From Alphaproteobacteria bacterium UBA7691 (GTDB taxonomy: Bacteria > Pseudomonadota > Alphaproteobacteria > Ferrovibrionales > Ferrovibrionaceae): a stretch of DNA of 13,072 nt. The notes under the pieces were generated by a model. It saw only the letters and a program-made list of their open reading frames with translations, was not told the DNA's origin and searched no databases. The translations under genes were made by a program, and so were the position numbers. The stretch lies in contig DLGP01000164.1 of the NCBI GenBank assembly GCA_002482765.1, positions 3,835-16,906 of the forward strand. The letters run 5' to 3'. This document shows, piece by piece, positions 6,677 to 13,072 of the stretch (position 1 is the first letter of the stretch; each line of letters opens with the position of its first letter).

Positions 6677-8608
6677 TTATGCGGCCTCAACCTCGCGGCC
6701 ATTGCCGACGCGGAAAAAGCCGACCAGTTCAGCCAGTTCATTGGCTTGCGAGGCCAGTGATTGCGCCGCCGCCGTGGTTTCCTCCACCAGGGCGGAATTG
6801 CGCTGGGTCATTTCGTCCATGCTGGCTACGGCCGTGTTGATCTGATCCAGGCCGGTGGCCTGCTCAACCGAAGCCGCGGCAATCTCGGCTACGATATCGG
6901 TCACCTTTTTCACCGCGGCAACAATATCGGTCAGGCTGGCGCCGGTCTGGTTCACCAGGGCAGCGCCGCTTTTCACCTGGGCATTGGATTCCTGGATCAG
7001 CGACTTGATATCCTTTGACGCGCTGGCCGAACGCTGCGCCAGTGCCCGCACCTCCTGCGCCACCACGGCGAAACCTTTGCCGGCTTCGCCGGCACGGGCC
7101 GCTTCCACGCTGGCATTCAGCGCCAGCAAGTTGGTCTGGAAAGCGATCTCGTCGATCAGCGCCACGATATCGCCGATGCGGCGCGCACTATCCTCAATGC
7201 GGGTAACCGCCGCCACCGCATCCTGTGTCACCTTGCCGCCCTTCTCGGCGGTATCTCGCGCTGCCAGACTGAGTTGATTGGCCGCCTGGGCATTCTCGGC
7301 ATTCTGCTTCACCGTGGTGGTGATCTCGTGCATCGATGCCGCCGTCTCCTCAATGCTGGCGGCCTGGCTTTCGGTGCGTTGCGCCAGATCCTGGCTGCCG
7401 GAGGAAATCTCGTTCGAGGCGCCCCGCACTGTCTGTGCCGTGCGCCCCAGCCTGGTGGCGAATTCACGCAGGCGCCGCGCCGTGCTGTTGGCACTTTCCT
7501 TCAAATCGCCGAACACGCCGCGATACTGGCCGCGCACCGCCTGGGTCAGATCCCCTTCCGCCATCGCCCCCATCACACTGGCCAATTCACGCGCCATCGC
7601 CTGCATGGTGGCGGTTAGCTGATTAAGCTGCTGGCTGACAGAGAGATAAAAGCCTTCCTTGCCATTTTCCGACAGGCGGTCATTCAGGTCGCCGGCGGCG
7701 ATCTTGGCGCATAGTGCGGCAATTTCAGCAGCAGCGGCGCGGTCGCGGGCATCATTCTCGGCCCGCCTGCGCTCGGCTTCCGTGCGCTGGGCGGCAATCT
7801 GCGCCTCGGCCTCGGCGCGCGCGATCATGTTATCCTTGAACACCTGCACCGCCTTCGCCATGCCGCCGATCTCGTCGCCACGCTCAGCGCCATCGATGCG
7901 CACACTGAGGTCACCCGCCGCAAGCTGGCCCATCACGTTGTTGATCCGGGTGATCGGCCGCGTGATGGTGGCCACCACCACATAGGCGCCCAGCAGCACA
8001 GCAACGATTACACCGGCAATCATGCCCACGATCATGGTGGGGCGCTGCACTTCGTAGAAATGCGTCAGTTCATCATTCAGTGCCGTCACCTGCTCGAAAT
8101 TGCGCTTGGCTGCCGCATCAAGCAAACGGTTCAATGCCTGGCGGTTGCTGCGATTGGCTTCGTTGTCGCCGTATTCCCGCCCCTTGGCCACTTCAACCTC
8201 GGTGCCGAGCCGCACCAGTTCAGTGCGGAAGGTGACGAATTGCTCCACCGTCTTGCGGAATTCCTCGTAACTGCCGCGCTGATCGGCATCGATCAGTTTT
8301 TCAAATTCCGCCATGGTGTTGCGCAATTGCTGCAAGTTACCCAGCAAAGGCGTGCCAAAACGCTTCGCCTCGGCAAAATCGCGTGACATGTAGATGCCGC
8401 GCGAATCCATCACCACGGCATAGACCAGCTTGTCCACCCGCTCCATCAGGTTGGCGCGCTTGGCCAGCAATTCCATGCGGTTGCTCTGGCGCTCATAACG
8501 ATCCAGCGCCTGGATGCCTGTAAAGCCCACACCCGCCGCCACCAGCGACAGCAACGCGATGACAAAAAACACCCTGGGGCCGATATTGATCCGCGAGAAG
8601 ATGGGCAT
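6677..8608 (-). CDS. Methyl-accepting chemotaxis protein with three HAMP-like segments
   Basis: This transmembrane chemoreceptor has 643 residues counted from the ATG at 8608. A first membrane helix lies at about 13-32. A helical periplasmic domain of about 160 residues (four-helix-bundle type) follows, then a second helix at about 192-212. A HAMP domain comes next (RPITRINNVMGQLAAGDLSV), and two further HAMP-like repeats centred on KIAAGDLNDRL and AMAEGDLTQAV. The signalling tip is the highly conserved IDEIAFQTNLLALNASVEAA followed by RAGEAGKGFAVVAQEVRALA, which contacts CheA/CheW. No C-terminal NWETF-type pentapeptide is present. The frame extends upstream to a TTG, but GGAGG five bases before 8608 selects that ATG. 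It lies 24 bp behind a periplasmic binding protein gene, suggesting co-transcription and a shared ligand. Confidence 0.93.
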   Translation of the reverse strand: MPIFSRINIGPRVFFVIALLSLVAAGVGFTGIQALDRYERQSNRMELLAKRANLMERVDKLVYAVVMDSRGIYMSRDFAEAKRFGTPLLGNLQQLRNTMAEFEKLIDADQRGSYEEFRKTVEQFVTFRTELVRLGTEVEVAKGREYGDNEANRSNRQALNRLLDAAAKRNFEQVTALNDELTHFYEVQRPTMIVGMIAGVIVAVLLGAYVVVATITRPITRINNVMGQLAAGDLSVRIDGAERGDEIGGMAKAVQVFKDNMIARAEAEAQIAAQRTEAERRRAENDARDRAAAAEIAALCAKIAAGDLNDRLSENGKEGFYLSVSQQLNQLTATMQAMARELASVMGAMAEGDLTQAVRGQYRGVFGDLKESANSTARRLREFATRLGRTAQTVRGASNEISSGSQDLAQRTESQAASIEETAASMHEITTTVKQNAENAQAANQLSLAARDTAEKGGKVTQDAVAAVTRIEDSARRIGDIVALIDEIAFQTNLLALNASVEAARAGEAGKGFAVVAQEVRALAQRSASASKDIKSLIQESNAQVKSGAALVNQTGASLTDIVAAVKKVTDIVAEIAAASVEQATGLDQINTAVASMDEMTQRNSALVEETTAAAQSLASQANELAELVGFFRVGNGREVEAA

Positions 8609-8613
8609 TCTTG

Positions 8614-8618
8614 CCTCC
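8614..8618 (-). promoter_or_regulatory. Ribosome-binding site choosing the chemoreceptor start
   Basis: GGAGG on the minus strand sits five bases before the ATG at 8608. It lies inside the longer open frame that begins at a TTG next to the preceding stop codon, so the shorter protein is the better model. Confidence 0.7.
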
Positions 8619-8632
8619 ATATGCTGTGTCAA

Positions 8633-9370
8633 TCAGGAACGATTTTCGAGCAGGGTGAGCGGCAGCATGATGCGGTCGTATTCCCCATTCTGGCGCAAGC
8701 GGGTATAACCATCACGCAAGGCGTCAATCAGTGCTGGCGGCAGGCTGGGCGACGCCACAACCCAAAAGGAAAGCTGCGCAAAGCTGGCGCCAGTGCGGAA
8801 TTCGGCCGCATTCATGCCAAGCTCCTGTGCGGTAGCCAACCCCACGGCATTAAGTGCAAACCAGGCGCTGATGCGGCCGGCTTGCAGCAGGCGGGCATTC
8901 TCGGCCTCGCTGCTGGCGATATGGATATTGTCCAGGCCATAGGATTGCAGCATCGGCAGCAATTCCGAGCCGCGCAGCACGCCGATCTGGGCGGCCTGGC
9001 GGGCCTGTTCCTGGGTATCGATGGCCGCCATGCCGGCGCGGGTAAAAAAAACCGCCCGATCCGCATGCACCATGCCGATCCAGGCATAGCGCGCCTCGCG
9101 CTGTGGTGTGCGCAGCAAGGCGGGATAAAGCGTGCCGCCCAGATCAAGCTGCAACACCGCACGCTGGAACGGCAGGATGCGGATATTGGGCGTCAATCCG
9201 GCATGGGCGGCAATACGCCGCGCCAGTTCCAGCGCCGGCCCGGCTGGTTTGCCGTCTATTTCGCTGACATAAGGTGGCCGGATCGGGCCAACGATTTCCA
9301 GCCCAGGCTGCGCCGCTGCCATAACCGGGCAGAGCAGACTCAAAACGAGCAGGGTGGCCCGGAGTCCCAA
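8633..9370 (-). CDS. Periplasmic solute-binding protein (SBP_bac_3-like)
   Basis: The 245-residue product has a signal peptide: MGLRATLLVLSLLCPVMAAA is a basic start, a hydrophobic core and an AAA-Q cleavage site near residue 20. The mature part reads like a family 3 amino-acid-type binding protein: EIVGPIRPPYVSEIDGKPAG, then ALELARRIAAHAG, then RILPFQRAVLQL, and a second lobe with AAQIGVLRGSELLPML, ARLLQAGRISAWFA and FWVVASPSL near the end. There are no permease or ATPase genes nearby, so it is an orphan binding protein. Its place 24 bp before a chemoreceptor suggests that it presents a ligand to that receptor. Initiation is at TTG, with GGAGG ten bases upstream (9381-9385). The only internal ATG falls inside the signal peptide and would destroy it. 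The Cys at 14 does not sit in a lipobox. Confidence 0.8.
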   Translation of the reverse strand: MGLRATLLVLSLLCPVMAAAQPGLEIVGPIRPPYVSEIDGKPAGPALELARRIAAHAGLTPNIRILPFQRAVLQLDLGGTLYPALLRTPQREARYAWIGMVHADRAVFFTRAGMAAIDTQEQARQAAQIGVLRGSELLPMLQSYGLDNIHIASSEAENARLLQAGRISAWFALNAVGLATAQELGMNAAEFRTGASFAQLSFWVVASPSLPPALIDALRDGYTRLRQNGEYDRIMLPLTLLENRS

Positions 9371-9489
9371 TCGGCGCGCCCCTCCCAGAGCAAAACGCTT
9401 CTTATGGGAAAAAGCCTAGGCCGGCCCGCAGGATAGGTCCAGAATAAATTCGCCGTTTGCCCGCGCGCTACGCGTGTATAAGCAAAAAG

Positions 9490-9813
9490 TTACCGGTTGA
9501 GCGGCGCAAAGCTAGCCGGGGTCATCAGCTTGTTTTCCTGCGCAATCAGATAGCCGGCCTTGGCGCTTTCAGCCAGATAGTTGATCCAATCTGGATCGGC
9601 CTGCATCGCGGCGCGTTTGCTGGCGCGATCCGCTGCATCGTCATAACACCAGATATGCATGTAGGTGTTGAGCGGCCCGGTTTCGGTGATCAGGAAAGCC
9701 AGCGGCTTGCCGAGATGGCGCTGCTGCGCCGCCATCCCGAGCGTCTCGTAGAGTTCGAGATGCAGCTTCACGGTTCCGGGCCGGCAGGTATAGGTGCGCA
9801 CATCAAGCAACAT
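9490..9813 (-). CDS. NIPSNAP-family protein
   Basis: The 107-residue soluble protein matches the NIPSNAP ferredoxin-like (dimeric alpha/beta barrel) family. It opens with MLLDVRTYTCRPGTVKLHLE, the typical LRxYxxxPG strand and turn. NTYMHIWCYDDAADRASKRA at 49-68 holds the conserved H-W-Y-D strand and helix, and DPDWINYL follows at 73-80. The molecular function of bacterial members is largely unknown; some stand-alone forms are small enzymes or stress proteins. GGGAG (9820-9824, minus strand) lies six bases before the ATG. It is divergent from the aminotransferase across 108 bp and 119 bp upstream of the binding-protein gene. That 119-bp gap could hold a separate promoter, though no convincing -35/-10 pair was seen in it. 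Confidence 0.85.
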   Translation of the reverse strand: MLLDVRTYTCRPGTVKLHLELYETLGMAAQQRHLGKPLAFLITETGPLNTYMHIWCYDDAADRASKRAAMQADPDWINYLAESAKAGYLIAQENKLMTPASFAPLNR

Positions 9814-9836
9814 GGTTTTCTCCCTGGAATGGCGTC

Positions 9837-9859
9837 GGCGGCAAGTTAGGGCTGCCGCC
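9837..9859. repeat. 7-bp inverted repeat between divergent genes
   Basis: GGCGGCA (9837-9843) and TGCCGCC (9853-9859) form a perfect inverted repeat with a 9-base spacer. It lies in the 108-bp region shared by the leftward NIPSNAP gene and the rightward aminotransferase gene, just upstream of the proposed -35 of the latter. It could be a regulator operator or a chance GC-rich repeat. Confidence 0.4.
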
Positions 9860-9864
9860 TGCCC

Positions 9865-9893
9865 TTGTCGAGTTGCCGCTTTCCCGGCATAAG
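9865..9893 (+). promoter_or_regulatory. Candidate sigma-70 promoter of the aminotransferase gene
   Basis: TTGTCG (9865-9870) and CATAAG (9888-9893) are 17 bases apart, each four of six to consensus. Transcription would begin near 9900, leaving a leader of about 20 bases before the ATG at 9922. This also disfavours the longer reading frame from TTG at 9901. Confidence 0.45.
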
Positions 9894-9921
9894 CAACTGA
9901 TTGAAAGCAGGGAGGAATATC

Positions 9922-11106
9922 ATGCAGATTGCCGCGCGCATGAACCGGCTTGGTTCCGAGAGTGCCTTTGAAGTGCTGGCCCGCGCCAAGGCGCTGGAGG
10001 CGCAGGGCAAGTCGGTGATCAATCTAGGCATCGGCCAGCCCGATTTCGCCACGCCGGACCATGTGGTGGAAGCTGCCGTGAAGGCGTTGCGCGATGGCCA
10101 TCATGGCTATACCCCGGCCAATGGCATCCTGCCGTTGCGCGAAGCGGTAGCCGCCGACATCGCGGCGCGGCGCGGCGTGAATGTTGATCCCGGCCGCATC
10201 GTGATTGTGCCGGGCGGCAAGGTGACGATGGCCACCGCGATCCAGATGTTTGGCGAGCCGGGCGGCGAAATCCTTTATCCCGATCCGGGCTTCCCGATTT
10301 ATGAGAGCCTGGTGAATTTCACCGGCGCCACGGCGGTGGGCTATCCTTTGCTGGAGCAGGATGGCTTTGCCTTCCGCGCCGACGACCTGCTGGCCCGCAT
10401 CACGCCCAACACCCGGCTGCTGATCGTCAACTCGCCGGCCAACCCGACCGGCGGCGTGGCCCCGGCCGAGGAAGTGGCCAAGCTGGCCGCTGGCCTGGCG
10501 GCGCATCCGCATGTTGCCATCATGGCCGACGAAATCTATTCCCGCCTGGTGCTGGATGACGACAAACCCTATGCCAGCTTCATCCCTTATACCGAGCTGC
10601 ATGACCGCCTGATCGTGCTGGATGGCTGGTCGAAGACCTATGCCATGACCGGCTGGCGCCTCGGCTGGGGCCTGTGGCCGCAAAGCCTGGCCGAGCTGGC
10701 CACCAAGCTGGCGATCAATGTGCATTCCTGTGTCAACGCACCGACCCAGTTTGCCGGCATCGCCGCCTTGCAGGGGCCGCAGGATGCCGTGGAGCAGATG
10801 CGCCAGGCCTTCATCCGCCGCCGCGCCCTGACCGTGCAGGGCCTCAACGCCCTGCCCGGCGTGAGCTGCATCCAGCCTGCCGGCGCCTTCTACGCCTTCC
10901 CCAATATCAGCCAGACCGGCTACAGCGCCCGGCAGTTGCAGGATGCCCTGCTGGAGGAAGCCGGGGTGGCCACCATCGCCGGCACCAGCTTCGGGCGCCA
11001 TGGCGAAGGCTACCTGCGTTTCTCGTTTGCTGCCGATGATGCGGCTATTTCAGAGGCGCTTCAGCGGGTTGGGGCATGGCTTGCACAGGGCAAGGCTAAA
11101 ATCTAA
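9922..11106 (+). CDS. PLP-dependent aminotransferase, fold type I (class I/II)
   Basis: This 394-residue cytoplasmic enzyme transfers an amino group between an amino acid and a 2-oxo acid using pyridoxal phosphate. Visible marks are INLGIGQPDFATP at 33-45 (substrate gate), VPGGK at 96-100 (phosphate site), VNSPANPTGG at 169-178 with Asn174, ADEIYSRLV at 202-210 with Asp203 and Tyr206, and SKTYAMTGWRLGW at 237-249 with the Schiff-base lysine Lys238. YLRFSF at 364-369 holds Arg366, which binds the substrate carboxylate. Length matches the AspC/alanine-type family, but the substrate cannot be read from sequence. GGAGG at 9911-9915 lies six bases before this ATG, so it is preferred over the in-frame TTG at 9901. 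The gene ends in a terminator and is probably transcribed alone. Confidence 0.93.
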   Translation: MQIAARMNRLGSESAFEVLARAKALEAQGKSVINLGIGQPDFATPDHVVEAAVKALRDGHHGYTPANGILPLREAVAADIAARRGVNVDPGRIVIVPGGKVTMATAIQMFGEPGGEILYPDPGFPIYESLVNFTGATAVGYPLLEQDGFAFRADDLLARITPNTRLLIVNSPANPTGGVAPAEEVAKLAAGLAAHPHVAIMADEIYSRLVLDDDKPYASFIPYTELHDRLIVLDGWSKTYAMTGWRLGWGLWPQSLAELATKLAINVHSCVNAPTQFAGIAALQGPQDAVEQMRQAFIRRRALTVQGLNALPGVSCIQPAGAFYAFPNISQTGYSARQLQDALLEEAGVATIAGTSFGRHGEGYLRFSFAADDAAISEALQRVGAWLAQGKAKI

Positions 11107-11127
11107 GCAATTATTTGCTTATTTTTT
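11104..11127 (+). terminator. AT-rich terminator overlapping the aminotransferase stop codon
   Basis: TAAGCAA (11104-11110) and TTGCTTA (11115-11121) form a perfect 7-bp stem with a TTAT loop, followed by six T (11122-11127). The first three bases are the stop codon. The stem is weak in GC, so termination may be partial. Confidence 0.65.
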
Positions 11128-11224
11128 AGCCACCATGCCCGAAATGCATTCTGTTGTATCCATCGACAGCAACGGCAAGCCCCTGCTACACCAGCATTTC
11201 AGCGTGTTAAAAACTTCTTAAAGC

Positions 11225-11239
11225 TGGCACACTCCGTGC
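11225..11239 (+). promoter_or_regulatory. Sigma-54 (-24/-12) promoter of glnB-glnA
   Basis: TGGCAC (11225-11230), five bases, then GTGC (11236-11239) matches the TGGCAC-N5-TTGC consensus with exact spacing and one mismatch. Transcription would start near 11251, about 45 bases before glnB. Sigma-54 control of glnB by NtrC under nitrogen limitation is well known in related bacteria. I see no clear NtrC site in the 100 bases upstream. Confidence 0.8.
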
Positions 11240-11295
11240 ATACATCCACCCCGTTCGTTTCAACACCGACGGTTATCGGGACATCTCGGAAGACC

Positions 11296-11634
11296 ATGAA
11301 AAAGATCGAAGCCATCATCAAACCGTTCAAACTCGATGACGTGAAGGAAGCCCTTCAGGAAATCGGGCTGCAAGGCATGACTGTCATCGAAGCCAAGGGC
11401 TTCGGACGCCAGCGCGGCCACACCGAACTCTATCGCGGCGCCGAGTACATCGTGGACTTCCTGCCCAAGCTGAAGATCGAGGTCGTGGTCTCGGATGCGC
11501 AGCTAGAAGCCGCATTGGCCGCGATCACCAAAGCGGCGCATACAGGCAAGATCGGGGACGGCAAGATTTTCGTGTCCGAGATCACAGAAGTTGTCCGCAT
11601 CCGCACCGGCGAGACGGGCGACCAGGCGATCTGA
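11296..11634 (+). CDS. glnB: Nitrogen regulatory protein PII
   Basis: The 112-residue PII signal protein is a cytoplasmic trimer that senses 2-oxoglutarate, ATP/ADP and, through uridylylation, glutamine. It then controls glutamine synthetase adenylylation and the NtrB/NtrC pair. The start MKKIEAIIKPFKLDDVKEAL and the T-loop GHTELYRGAEYIVDFLPK with the uridylylated Tyr51 are full matches. TGKIGDGKIFV at 83-93 is the second PII signature, and RIRTGETGDQAI is the usual end. It lies 66 bp before glnA behind a sigma-54 promoter, which together with KLDD favours GlnB over GlnK, whose usual partner is amtB. The ATG at 11296 is chosen because the family begins exactly there; GGAAG sits a few bases upstream. 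Confidence 0.97.
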   Translation: MKKIEAIIKPFKLDDVKEALQEIGLQGMTVIEAKGFGRQRGHTELYRGAEYIVDFLPKLKIEVVVSDAQLEAALAAITKAAHTGKIGDGKIFVSEITEVVRIRTGETGDQAI

Positions 11635-11652
11635 CGTTAGAGAATTCTACAG

Positions 11653-11664
11653 GTTCAATTGAAC
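11653..11664. repeat. 12-bp perfect palindrome between glnB and glnA
   Basis: GTTCAATTGAAC is a perfect 12-bp palindrome in the 66-bp glnB-glnA gap, 36 bases before the glnA start. It may be a protein site or an mRNA feature. It could also be chance. Confidence 0.4.
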
Positions 11665-11681
11665 GGCCTCGGACGGGGCCG
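11664..11681 (+). other. Short GC hairpin in the glnB-glnA spacer
   Basis: CGGCC (11664-11668) can pair with GGCCG (11677-11681) around an 8-base loop, abutting the palindrome before it. It has no T tract and so is not a terminator. It might affect mRNA processing or relative expression of glnB and glnA. Confidence 0.3.
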
Positions 11682-11690
11682 GGGTGAAAC

Positions 11691-11696
11691 GGAGAG
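11691..11696 (+). promoter_or_regulatory. Ribosome-binding site supporting the GTG start of glnA
   Basis: GGAGAG begins ten bases before the GTG at 11701. No ATG in frame gives a sensible glutamine synthetase start, and the peptide from the GTG matches the usual family N-terminus. Confidence 0.75.
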
Positions 11697-11700
11697 ACAG

Positions 11701-13072
11701 GTGTCTGACGCAATCTTCAAGACCATCAAGGAAAAGGACGTCCAGTACGTCGACCTGCGCTTCACCGACATGCGCGGCAAGATGCAGCACGTCACATTTG
11801 ATCTCTCGATGGTCGACAAGTCGCTCTTCCAGGACGGCACGATGTTCGACGGCTCGTCGATCTCGGGCTGGAAGGCCATCAACGAGTCCGACATGCTTCT
11901 GATGCCGGATCCATCGTCCGCGCGTATCGACCCGTTCTTCCAGAACACGACGCTCGCCATCATGTGCGACATTCTCAACCCGAACGACAACACGCCGTAC
12001 AACCGCGACCCGCGTACGATGGCGAAGAAGGCCGAGATGTACCTGAAGTCGTCGGGCGTCGGCGACACCGCCTATTTCGGTCCGGAAGCCGAGTTCTTCG
12101 TGTTCTCGGATGTGAAGTGGAATACCGACCCGAACAACACTGGCTATCAGTTCGACGATCCGGAACTGCCCTACAACACCGGCCGCTCCTATGAAGGCGG
12201 CAACATGGGTCACCGTCCGGGCCCGAAGGGTGGCTACTTCCCCGTCCCGCCGGTCGACTCGCTCCAGGACATGCGCTCGGAAATGCTGACGCTGATGTCC
12301 GAGATGGGCCTCCAGCCGGAGAAGCACCACCACGAGGTCGCCCCGGCGCAGCACGAGCTGGGCATGCGTTTCAACACGCTGGTCCAGATGGCCGACAACA
12401 TGCAGCTCTACAAATACATCGTGCACAACGTCGCGCACTCGTACGGCAAGACCGCCACCTTCATGCCGAAGCCGTACTACAAGGACAACGGCTCGGGCAT
12501 GCATGTGCACCAGTCGATCTGGAAAGACGGCAACCCGCTGTTCGCCGGCGACAAGTACGCCGACCTCTCGCAGGAATGCCTGTGGTACATCGGCGGCATC
12601 ATCAAGCATGCCAAGGCAATCAACGCGCTCTCGAACGCGACGACCAACTCCTACAAGCGTCTGGTGCCGGGCTATGAAGCGCCCGTGCTGCTGGCCTACT
12701 CGGCCCGCAACCGTTCGGCCTCGGTCCGTATTCCGTGGACCCCGTCGCCGAAGGGCAAGCGCATCGAAGTCCGCTTCCCGGATCCGGCGTCGAACCCGTA
12801 CCTGACCTTCACAGCCCTGATGATGGCCGGCCTCGACGGCATCAACAAGAAGATCGATCCGGGTCCGGCCATGGACAAGGACCTCTACTCGCTGCCGCCG
12901 GAAGAGCTGAAGAACATCCCGACCGTCTGCGGCTCGCTCCGCCAGGCGCTCGAGAGCCTCGATGCCGACCGCGACTTCCTCAAGGCCGGCGGCGTGATGG
13001 ACGACGATTTCATCGACGCCTACATCGACCTGAAGATGGAAGAAGTGCTGCGCATGGAAACCCATCCGCACC
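11701..13072 (+). CDS. glnA: Type I glutamine synthetase, 3' end cut off
   Basis: The cytoplasmic dodecameric enzyme makes glutamine from glutamate, ammonia and ATP. 457 codons are visible of an expected ~469, so only about a dozen are missing. It starts at GTG: (M)SDAIFKTIKEKDVQYVDLR. MFDGSS at 48-53 holds Asp50 of the ammonium site. AEFFVF at 130-135 and NGSGMHVHQS at 263-272 carry metal and ATP ligands, NRSASVRIP at 337-345 is part of the glutamate/ATP site, and KDLYSLPPEE at 393-402 holds the adenylylated Tyr396. The site identifies the adenylylation-controlled GSI-beta form, fitting regulation through PII and GlnE. Codon use differs from the upstream genes, with many CTC, TCG and GTC. 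It is very likely co-transcribed with glnB. A 474-codon open frame on the other strand is only its shadow. Confidence 0.97.
   Translation, partial: MSDAIFKTIKEKDVQYVDLRFTDMRGKMQHVTFDLSMVDKSLFQDGTMFDGSSISGWKAINESDMLLMPDPSSARIDPFFQNTTLAIMCDILNPNDNTPYNRDPRTMAKKAEMYLKSSGVGDTAYFGPEAEFFVFSDVKWNTDPNNTGYQFDDPELPYNTGRSYEGGNMGHRPGPKGGYFPVPPVDSLQDMRSEMLTLMSEMGLQPEKHHHEVAPAQHELGMRFNTLVQMADNMQLYKYIVHNVAHSYGKTATFMPKPYYKDNGSGMHVHQSIWKDGNPLFAGDKYADLSQECLWYIGGIIKHAKAINALSNATTNSYKRLVPGYEAPVLLAYSARNRSASVRIPWTPSPKGKRIEVRFPDPASNPYLTFTALMMAGLDGINKKIDPGPAMDKDLYSLPPEELKNIPTVCGSLRQALESLDADRDFLKAGGVMDDDFIDAYIDLKMEEVLRMETHPH

Noticed and set aside
8609..8632. Upstream TTG extension of the chemoreceptor
   Set aside because: The added eight residues contain the ribosome-binding site of the ATG at 8608 and begin directly at the previous stop codon.
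9901..9921. Upstream TTG extension of the aminotransferase
   Set aside because: It would place the good GGAGG inside the coding region, and the proposed promoter starts transcription almost at that codon.
10024..11001. 325-codon minus-strand frame
   Set aside because: It is antisense to the aminotransferase, which has all its catalytic residues on the plus strand.
11647..13071. 474-codon open frame on the minus strand
   Set aside because: It is antisense to glnA over its whole length; the plus strand encodes an unmistakable glutamine synthetase, and the minus peptide is Val/Arg/His-rich with no family match.
1..13072. tRNA genes, CRISPR arrays, insertion sequences, phage genes
   Set aside because: No cloverleaf, regularly spaced repeats, transposase or integrase motifs were seen on either strand.

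Overview
The window looks like a chromosome segment of a GC-rich alphaproteobacterium, probably Rhodospirillales-like. This rests on the glnB-glnA pair behind a sigma-54 promoter, the poly-HAMP chemoreceptor, the cyclase style and the codon use. The genus cannot be fixed by reading alone. Both ends cut through genes: a short-chain dehydrogenase on the left and glutamine synthetase on the right.

Left block (1-2639): a decaprenylphosphoryl-D-arabinose type pathway. A DPPR synthase of the UbiA superfamily (the Mycobacterium Rv3806c type) is read rightward. A DprE1 flavoenzyme and the start of a DprE2-type reductase are read leftward, preceded by an unlisted 57-residue membrane protein that overlaps dprE1 by ATGA. 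Together these would convert PRPP and polyprenyl phosphate, through a ribose intermediate, into a lipid-linked D-arabinofuranose donor. Directly behind the DPPR synthase, and also ATGA-coupled to it, is a 47-codon stub resembling the N-terminus of a divergent PAP2 (DUF212) phosphatase. It stops just before the catalytic motif, so the dephosphorylation step seems broken here or supplied elsewhere.

Middle block (2837-9813): a CspA-family cold-shock gene with its own terminator faces a long leftward series. In transcription order this is a NIPSNAP-domain protein, a periplasmic solute-binding protein, a chemoreceptor 24 bp behind it, an acetolactate-synthase-like ThDP enzyme, a class III nucleotide cyclase, and a 154-residue protein that reads like an isopropylmalate dehydrogenase with its catalytic middle missing. 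The binding protein and chemoreceptor look like a sensing pair. The last three genes lie 59-62 bp apart and may share a transcript.

Right block (9814-13072): a fold-type I aminotransferase with a plausible sigma-70 promoter and an AT-rich terminator overlapping its stop codon, then glnB (PII) behind a clear -24/-12 sigma-54 promoter, then glnA, which starts at GTG and is cut off about a dozen codons before its end. This block is nitrogen assimilation and amino-acid metabolism. No tRNA, rRNA, CRISPR array, insertion sequence or integrase was seen.
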